A stretch of 10,930 bases of DNA, taken from the NCBI GenBank assembly GCA_025996655.1, contig BNTO01000012.1, positions 1 through 10,930 on the forward strand, written 5' to 3'. This DNA is from Alphaproteobacteria bacterium. GTDB lineage: Bacteria > Pseudomonadota > Alphaproteobacteria > BNTO01. Both the position numbers and the translations under genes were made by a program. Positions 6,738 to 10,930 of the stretch are shown here, one piece after another (position 1 is the first letter of the stretch; each line of letters opens with the position of its first letter). The notes beneath the pieces were generated by a model. It ran no database searches. It was not told where the DNA came from and saw nothing but the letters and a program-made list of their open reading frames with translations.

Positions 6738-7499
6738 ATGAATGACAAAAAAACTTTGCTGCTGGCTCTGGCATGCGCGGGACTTTGCGGGCTTTCGGGC
6801 ACCACATTTGGAAGCAGAGGGGAAGCACAGAGACGCCGAAACCTAAACGCCGAAGAAAGGACTAAGGCAGTGAAATTGCTAGACTTCGGTGCAGACTTGG
6901 CGACCACGCGAGGGTCTCTGGTCGAGCAGGGCTATCAAAAGATAACCGACGTCGGATCTGGCGACCCATACATGCTCGGGATAGAGGTACCGCTAGACCT
7001 CGATAAGGAGTTATCGGCCCTAAAAAAGTCTCTTGAAGCTAAAAAAAACTCGAATACTAAGATCGCATCGCGGGAGCTCATAGAAGAGAAAAGTGGCCCG
7101 GTTGCCGAGGGAAACGCCCTGAGCGTGACCACGCCTGAAAATCAGCCACCACAGCACACCTGGATCGGGGGGATAGGAGGTGGATACGATATAAAGGCGG
7201 AATACTACCGTGATGTCGTCACAGAAAAGAGAAATAGGTTAGAGCAACACGCAATAAAAAACAAGACGCTGTCGGCAAACGTGGGTGGAAAGCAGAATCC
7301 GTCTGGCAGCGACCTCAGCATCGGGATGTCGACGGTCTCCTTCGATCCATTGGTATTCGGGCCACCGGTAGAAAAAGGGAGGATCAACTTATCTGGGGAG
7401 GGTCAGTCAGACGGAGCAACTGTAATAAAATCCGAATATAGGAAGAGCACCCTCTCACCTGGGTTTATTCCAATCGACCTGAAACGCTATAAGTTTTGA
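6738..7499 (+). CDS. Exported protein of unknown function
   Basis: The 253-residue product begins MNDKKTLLLALACAGLCGLSG, a clear Sec-type signal peptide. The cysteines do not fit a lipobox well (Leu at the -2 or -1 position), so cleavage by signal peptidase I near TTFG is more likely than lipidation. The mature part is hydrophilic and rich in Glu, Lys, Ser and Gly, with one WIGGIGGGYDI patch, and I recognise no domain. The ATG at 6738 has ggag 5 nt upstream; an earlier in-frame GTG at 6711 would place nine residues in front of the signal and is rejected. Its own promoter is at 6617-6646. Codon use is unusual: 7 of 13 Ile codons are ATA, while the terminase gene uses ATT for 11 of 12. That suggests acquisition or a different expression history. 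Confidence 0.75.
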   Translation: MNDKKTLLLALACAGLCGLSGTTFGSRGEAQRRRNLNAEERTKAVKLLDFGADLATTRGSLVEQGYQKITDVGSGDPYMLGIEVPLDLDKELSALKKSLEAKKNSNTKIASRELIEEKSGPVAEGNALSVTTPENQPPQHTWIGGIGGGYDIKAEYYRDVVTEKRNRLEQHAIKNKTLSANVGGKQNPSGSDLSIGMSTVSFDPLVFGPPVEKGRINLSGEGQSDGATVIKSEYRKSTLSPGFIPIDLKRYKF

Positions 7500-8005
7500 T
7501 CTGCGTCATAAATGTTACTTGGGAGGGGAGAGGTCCGTTCTGGATACGGTATAAAAAGCACGGGAGAATCAGACCAGATTACGTCCTTAGCATTCTTCCT
7601 GCGGCGATCCCATGAGGGGGGGGCGCCCCCAAAGCGCGAGCGCCGCGCAACGTTGAGGCATAGGGGCTGATTACCTCTTTTTCCCCCGCCCCAAAAGACC
7701 CTTCCTTATTCCAGCACGCAGCGTTTCGCGCTTGACAGTCCTTCGGACACATTTCGCGGTGGTTGTTGACGGAGCTCAAGCTGCCGCCCAGTTTCTCTTG
7801 GCGTTCCTGTCTTTTCTTGAACCGGCCGCCACACATTCCTTCTCTTCCTTTCCTCTTCACGAAACATGAAGGACACGGGGGCGAGCCTCCATAAATCCAT
7901 AATCGAAGAGAATTGATGGGATCTCCCTTTTGTTCAAAATCTTGGCGTTTTTCGCAAGCATCAACGGCGACATCCTTGTCTCATTTCATTTTTAAGGAGG
8001 TTTTT
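7500..8005. other. 506-bp stretch without a convincing gene; GC-rich inverted repeats
   Basis: Several short frames exist here: plus 7512-7670 (52 codons), and minus 7579-7860 and 7706-7900. They have biased, repeat-like composition, no ribosome-binding sites and no recognisable motif. The centre (7616-7648) is packed with GC-rich symmetry. It holds a perfect 12-bp palindrome gggggcgccccc (7619-7630), ggcgc/gcgcc (7622-7626 and 7640-7644), and gcgcg/cgcgc (7634-7638 and 7644-7648). From about 7670 the plus strand is pyrimidine-rich. Nothing I can name as an RNA gene is present, but a dispersed palindromic repeat is possible. Confidence 0.5.
7662..7682 (+). terminator. Weak candidate terminator of the gene at 6738
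   Basis: Agggg (7662-7666) can pair with cctct (7674-7678), with one G-U pair and a 7-nt loop, and a short T-run follows to 7682. The stem is only 5 bp and lies about 160 bp after the stop codon, so confidence is low. Confidence 0.3.
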
Positions 8006-9397
8006 ATGACTTTATTTTCAGACACACCCTTTGCTCCCACTTTACAAACCAAAGTGTTAGGCCGACGGCAACACAAAGCGCTCTTATCTTTTCAAGCGCT
8101 TGTTTTGCGTCCTTGTTTTTGGCGGTCGTTGCCCTTTTTCCTCAAGGCGCGGCAGCGCACGCAACCGGACTCCGACGCCGCCGTTTCGTACGACCCAGCC
8201 TTTTACGATTGGGCGCAAAACGCGCGCGACAATCAAAAAGTTCCGCCGGGGGATTGGAAAACGTGGCTTATTTTGGCAGGGCGCGGTTTTGGAAAAACGC
8301 GAACGGGTGCGGAAACGGTGCGGCATTTTGTGACCGCTACGCCGGGTTCGCGCCGCATTGCGCTGATTAGCCAGACGATGGACGAGGCGCGTAACGTCAT
8401 GATTGAAGGCGTGAGCGGTTTGTTGTCTGTGTATCCACCGCGCGATCAAGAGGCGCCTCGCTTCGAAGTGTCGACACATTGCGTACGTTGGCCGAATGGA
8501 GCGGTGGGGCATTTGTTTGGCGCGGATCACTACGAACACCTGCGAGGCCCCCAGTTTGATTTGGCTTGGGTAGATGAGTTGGCGAAGTTTCGCTATCCCG
8601 ATTGTTTGTATGAGCAGCTGATGTTGGGGCTGCGCTTGGGGGACAGGCCGCGCTGCATTATTTCGACCACGCCGCGCCCTTTGCCTCTTTTAAAAACGCT
8701 GATGACCGCGGAGGATACCGTTTTAACGCGCGGAACCACGTTTGAAAATGCGGCGAATCTGGCGCCTTCTTTTATTGCGTCGGTTCAAAAACAATTTGGA
8801 GACAGCCCCATGGGGCGGCAGGAACTTTACGCCGATCTTCTTGAAGAGAATCGCGATGCGCTATGGGCGCGCCGGCACATTCGCTACCGAAAAGCGGCAA
8901 ACCTTGTGCGCGTTGTGGTGGCGGTGGATCCGGCGGTGACGTATCACGAGGAGAGCGATGAAACGGGCATTATTATTGCGGGGAAAAATGGGGAAGGGCA
9001 AGCTTTTGTGCTGGACGACGCGAGCGGGCGGTATCATCCTAACGATTGGGGGCGAAAGGTGGTGCAAAAGTTTCACGAATTTCAGGCGGACCGCGTTGTG
9101 GCGGAGGTCAACCAGGGGGGCGCGCTTGTGGAGGGGATGTTGCGCTCGTTTGATGCGACGCTGCCTTACGCGGCGGTGCACGCTACGCGCGGGAAGTGGA
9201 CGCGTGCGGAACCTATGGCAGCACTGTACGAGCAAGGGCGCGTGTTTCACGATCATCCGCTTTATCAATTAGAACAGCAAATGTGCGCGTTTGCGCCGGG
9301 GAAAGCGGCGAAGTCGCCCGATCGCGTGGATGCCCTGGTGTGGGCGCTGACGGAACTTTTTGGAAGGGAGGAGTGCATAGTTCGGGCGTGGGGGTGA
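8006..9397 (+). CDS. GTA-type phage terminase large subunit (DNA-packaging protein)
   Basis: Large terminases pump DNA into empty capsids with an ATPase domain and cut it with an RNase H-like nuclease domain. Both are readable in the 463 residues: Walker A AGRGFGKTRTG (91-101, K97), Walker B LAWVDE (D190, E191), and the coupling motif ISTTPRP. Nuclease acidic candidates are D308 in VAVDPAV, E367 in VAEVNQGG and D442 in SPDRVDALVWALTEL. The last pattern is characteristic of the terminase of Rhodobacter-type gene transfer agents and related phages. The ATG at 8006 follows aaggagg by 5 nt, the best ribosome-binding site in the window, so 31 upstream codons open to 7913 are left out. No portal, capsid, protease or tail gene is nearby; the gene is an orphan. 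All catalytic motifs are intact, so it is not an obvious pseudogene. Confidence 0.93.
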   Translation: MTLFSDTPFAPTLQTKVLGRRQHKALLSFQALVLRPCFWRSLPFFLKARQRTQPDSDAAVSYDPAFYDWAQNARDNQKVPPGDWKTWLILAGRGFGKTRTGAETVRHFVTATPGSRRIALISQTMDEARNVMIEGVSGLLSVYPPRDQEAPRFEVSTHCVRWPNGAVGHLFGADHYEHLRGPQFDLAWVDELAKFRYPDCLYEQLMLGLRLGDRPRCIISTTPRPLPLLKTLMTAEDTVLTRGTTFENAANLAPSFIASVQKQFGDSPMGRQELYADLLEENRDALWARRHIRYRKAANLVRVVVAVDPAVTYHEESDETGIIIAGKNGEGQAFVLDDASGRYHPNDWGRKVVQKFHEFQADRVVAEVNQGGALVEGMLRSFDATLPYAAVHATRGKWTRAEPMAALYEQGRVFHDHPLYQLEQQMCAFAPGKAAKSPDRVDALVWALTELFGREECIVRAWG

Positions 9398-9417
9398 GGG
9401 TCAGGCGCCCCCTTTTT
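9384..9417 (+). terminator. Intrinsic terminator overlapping the terminase stop
   Basis: Gggcg (9384-9388) pairs with cgccc (9406-9410); alternatively ggggg (9390-9394) pairs with ccccc (9408-9412). Five T follow at 9413-9417. The stop codon (9395-9397) lies in the loop. It probably ends the terminase transcript and isolates it from the next gene. Confidence 0.5.
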
Positions 9418-9498
9418 ACGGGAAAAACTTTGTGAGAAATTTTAAGAAAATTGTAGCTGTTTCGGGGCAATTTTTTGAGATAGAGTTCATTCTTCATC

Positions 9499-9528
9499 TT
9501 GTCGTGGGATAAAAAAATGTTTCATACT
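9499..9528 (+). promoter_or_regulatory. Candidate promoter for the exported protein gene at 9569
   Basis: TTGTCG (9499-9504) and CATACT (9523-9528) each match consensus at 4 of 6 with an 18-bp gap. The predicted start near 9535 lies downstream of the ATG at 9530, which favours the GTG at 9569 as the translation start. Confidence 0.35.
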
Positions 9529-9568
9529 TTTGATGTGCCTTGAGCTATTTTTAGAGGTGCTATGCGTT

Positions 9569-10558
9569 GTGAACGCTAGAAAATTTTTTATAGGAAGTTT
9601 TTTTCTTGTGAACGTTTTAGGTTATTCAAGCAGTAGCAACATTCGTGTGCAAGAACCGGACGGACACGTAACAAAAGACACGCATGTCTTAAAGCGGGTT
9701 AGATTAGACGAAGCTAAGATTCTTTTCAAAGATAAGACTGAAGTTCTTTTAAAGAACAAGGATTATGTTCTCTTAAAGAGCGAGGGGACTTGGACCAGGG
9801 GGAAGTTTATCCCCTATATGGAGGGGTTGGGATATAAAGTTGATCTTTTTATCTTAATCAGCAGTAAAAATAGGATTTTTCGATACGATCCCTCCTTCAG
9901 TGATAGTAAGGATATTTTTAAGCACAAAGGGGACCGTTTTGAGAAAGAGTTCCGTGACGAGGAGGAGTTTTTTACTATAAAAGAGGAGTCGATTTGTCAA
10001 TCTTTGTTGACCTCTTCAACTCCTACAGGAGAAAGTTTTGTTCCGCAAACGCTAAGGGAGGTTGCAAAAATAACGGACCAGAGTGGAGAGGATTCTGTGT
10101 GTCGTTCCTTTAAGGAATCAGAGAAAACAAACATAAAAAGGATACCGAATGACGAGTTACTGAGGACCCCAGTACTAAAAAACCGTAGTCGAGAACTGGT
10201 TGATAAATCGGTTTTGCTACTGCAGGAGTGCTTAGAGCGAGAATCTTCAGAAAGAACTGGAGAAAATGATGGAGAAGCGCCAGCGATTTCGAAACAGCAG
10301 CCGAGTTCAAAATCCCAAGGAAATGTTGAGAGAACGGACTCAACTCCGGAGAGAGGAGGTCGAATACCAACATATGACGGAGCTCAAGAGCGAGAGAAAG
10401 ATCTGGATCAGGAAGAGGGTTCCGTTGATGATATACTTTTCTTCTCTCCAACAAATTCTCCGGAAAATAGAAAACTGGAACTACAGATACCGAACATACA
10501 GGAACAAGTAAAAGACGTAGTCCTAGAGGCCCCAGGGGAACTAGTAGAGCCAGAGTAA
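9569..10558 (+). CDS. Exported protein with beta-rich N-domain and acidic low-complexity tail, function unknown
   Basis: From the GTG at 9569 (agaggtg about 10 nt upstream) the 329-residue product begins with a short basic stretch and a hydrophobic run, ARKFFIGSFFLVNVLG. This reads as a Sec signal peptide ending near GYSSSS. Residues of roughly 40-130 alternate hydrophobic and charged positions, with echoing segments such as ILFKDKTEVLLK and KDYVLLK, suggesting a small beta domain. The last 180 residues are rich in Glu, Ser, Pro, Lys and Arg and probably disordered, ending GELVEPE. I recognise no family. The ATG at 9530 is in frame but adds 13 residues ahead of the signal and lies above the predicted transcription start. 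Base composition is AT-richer than the terminase before it. A terminator follows at 10602-10623. Export to the host is speculation. Confidence 0.68.
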   Translation: MNARKFFIGSFFLVNVLGYSSSSNIRVQEPDGHVTKDTHVLKRVRLDEAKILFKDKTEVLLKNKDYVLLKSEGTWTRGKFIPYMEGLGYKVDLFILISSKNRIFRYDPSFSDSKDIFKHKGDRFEKEFRDEEEFFTIKEESICQSLLTSSTPTGESFVPQTLREVAKITDQSGEDSVCRSFKESEKTNIKRIPNDELLRTPVLKNRSRELVDKSVLLLQECLERESSERTGENDGEAPAISKQQPSSKSQGNVERTDSTPERGGRIPTYDGAQEREKDLDQEEGSVDDILFFSPTNSPENRKLELQIPNIQEQVKDVVLEAPGELVEPE

Positions 10559-10560
10559 TT

Positions 10561-10588
10561 TGCGAGGAATAAAGTTACATTCTTCGCA
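10561..10588 (+). other. 10-bp stem hairpin just after a stop codon
   Basis: Tgcgaggaat (10561-10570) pairs with attcttcgca (10579-10588) across an 8-nt loop, with one G-U pair. It starts 2 nt after the stop codon of the preceding gene. There is no T-run, so it may protect the 3' end or be a processing site next to the true terminator at 10602. Confidence 0.55.
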
Positions 10589-10601
10589 CAATGACCTATC
10601 T

Positions 10602-10623
10602 CTAGGGGGAGCCCTAGCTTTTT
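10602..10623 (+). terminator. Intrinsic terminator of the gene at 9569
   Basis: Ctaggg (10602-10607) and cccTAG (10612-10617) form a perfect 6-bp stem with a ggag loop, followed by c and five T (10619-10623). It lies 44 bp after the stop codon. Confidence 0.72.
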
Positions 10624-10690
10624 GGCTCGTTAGGTTATGTCCAAAATTAGGCACGCTTCTGTTCTGTAGAGCCCATTACGGCCCTTTACC

Positions 10691-10781
10691 GAGCAACGGC
10701 GCGTTTTTTACTATCATCCGCTTTCTCAACCGTAAACAAAGCAGAGCTCTCTCAAGAAGACGGGGGGGCAGAGGAAAGTCG
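10691..10781 (+). pseudogene. Decayed fragment matching the 3' part of the terminase gene
   Basis: Bases 10691-10729 match terminase codons at 9230-9268 without gaps at 34 of 39 positions; translated, EQRRVFYYHPLSQ faces EQGRVFHDHPLYQ (9 of 13). A second patch, gggg..ag.gg..aagtcg, follows at nearly the same distance (49 bp against 45 bp). Two 7-bp words upstream, gctcgtt (10625) and gcacgct (10651), are also in the same order as in the terminase. A stop codon follows the core directly and indels break the frame, so it cannot be functional. It is a remnant of a partial duplication or of a second, related terminase. The flanking patches alone would not be convincing. Confidence 0.5.
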
Positions 10782-10930
10782 ATAGATGTCTAGTCCCAAA
10801 TTTTTGTTGTATAATTCTTGAGCAAGATTATGAAGTGTGGAAGGAGGCTTTAGGAGACAGATTTACCACAGGAACGCCCGAACGACGGAGGCAATTCGTC
10901 TCGAAATTCCTCAAAGTCAAGAGAGCATAG
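10782..10930. other. Window end: -10-like box and unassigned open frames
   Basis: A perfect TATAAT at 10810-10815 lacks a good -35 box. Downstream, a plus frame is open from about 10805 to a TAG at 10928-10930 and reads as a basic peptide (for example YEVWKEALGDRF), with only GTG at 10835 as a start and no ribosome-binding site. Minus frames are also open and run off the right edge. None can be chosen over the others from this window. Confidence 0.25.

Noticed and set aside
7181..7555. tggatacg.tataaa occurring at 7181 and 7541 (14 of 15 bp)
   Set aside because: The similarity does not extend convincingly on either side and a match this short may be chance.
7579..7900. Two overlapping minus-strand frames (93 and 64 codons)
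   Set aside because: They have biased composition, no ribosome-binding site and no motif, and they overlap GC-rich palindromes; they are more likely chance frames in repeat-like DNA.
7913..8005. Possible 31-residue N-terminal extension of the terminase
   Set aside because: The aaggagg site 5 nt before the ATG at 8006 decides for the shorter form.
10560..10793. Plus-strand frame of 77 codons starting with TTG
   Set aside because: It begins in a hairpin, crosses a terminator and overlaps the terminase remnant in a different frame.

Overview
The window looks like a chromosome piece from an alphaproteobacterium. The large terminase belongs to the gene-transfer-agent (GTA) type that is widespread in alphaproteobacteria. 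The mix of one housekeeping gene with an Rpn-type nuclease, an orphan terminase and several unrecognised exported proteins suggests a host-associated lineage such as Holosporales or Rickettsiales. That placement is inference; no rRNA or other decisive marker is present.

Layout. 1-402 (+) is the 3' part of a Gly/Tyr/Met/Pro/Gln-rich protein with a 24-bp tandem repeat. It converges on lepA (415-2265, -), translation elongation factor 4. A 102-bp segment that includes the lepA start occurs at 2243-2344 and again at 4407-4508 with two mismatches. Between the copies, behind a near-perfect sigma70 promoter, lies a gene for an exported calcineurin-like metallophosphoesterase (2636-4300, +). Next come an Rpn-type PD-(D/E)XK nuclease with eight 8-residue tandem repeats (4529-5593, -), a stand-alone BPL_N glutamine-amidotransferase-like protein (5817-6593, +), and an unrecognised exported protein with its own promoter (6738-7499, +). 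About 500 bp without a convincing gene follows. Then come an isolated GTA-type large terminase (8006-9397, +) with a terminator at its stop, and another unrecognised exported protein with an acidic low-complexity tail (9569-10558, +). The last 370 bp hold a terminator and a decayed fragment matching the 3' part of the terminase gene.

The genes do not form an operon. Most have their own promoter or ribosome-binding site, the strands alternate, and no pathway links neighbours. It reads as one housekeeping anchor (lepA) followed by an accessory stretch of singly transcribed genes. Three plus-strand genes encode proteins with N-terminal export signals. The best candidate for something undescribed is the small unit formed by the direct repeats and the metallophosphoesterase they enclose.
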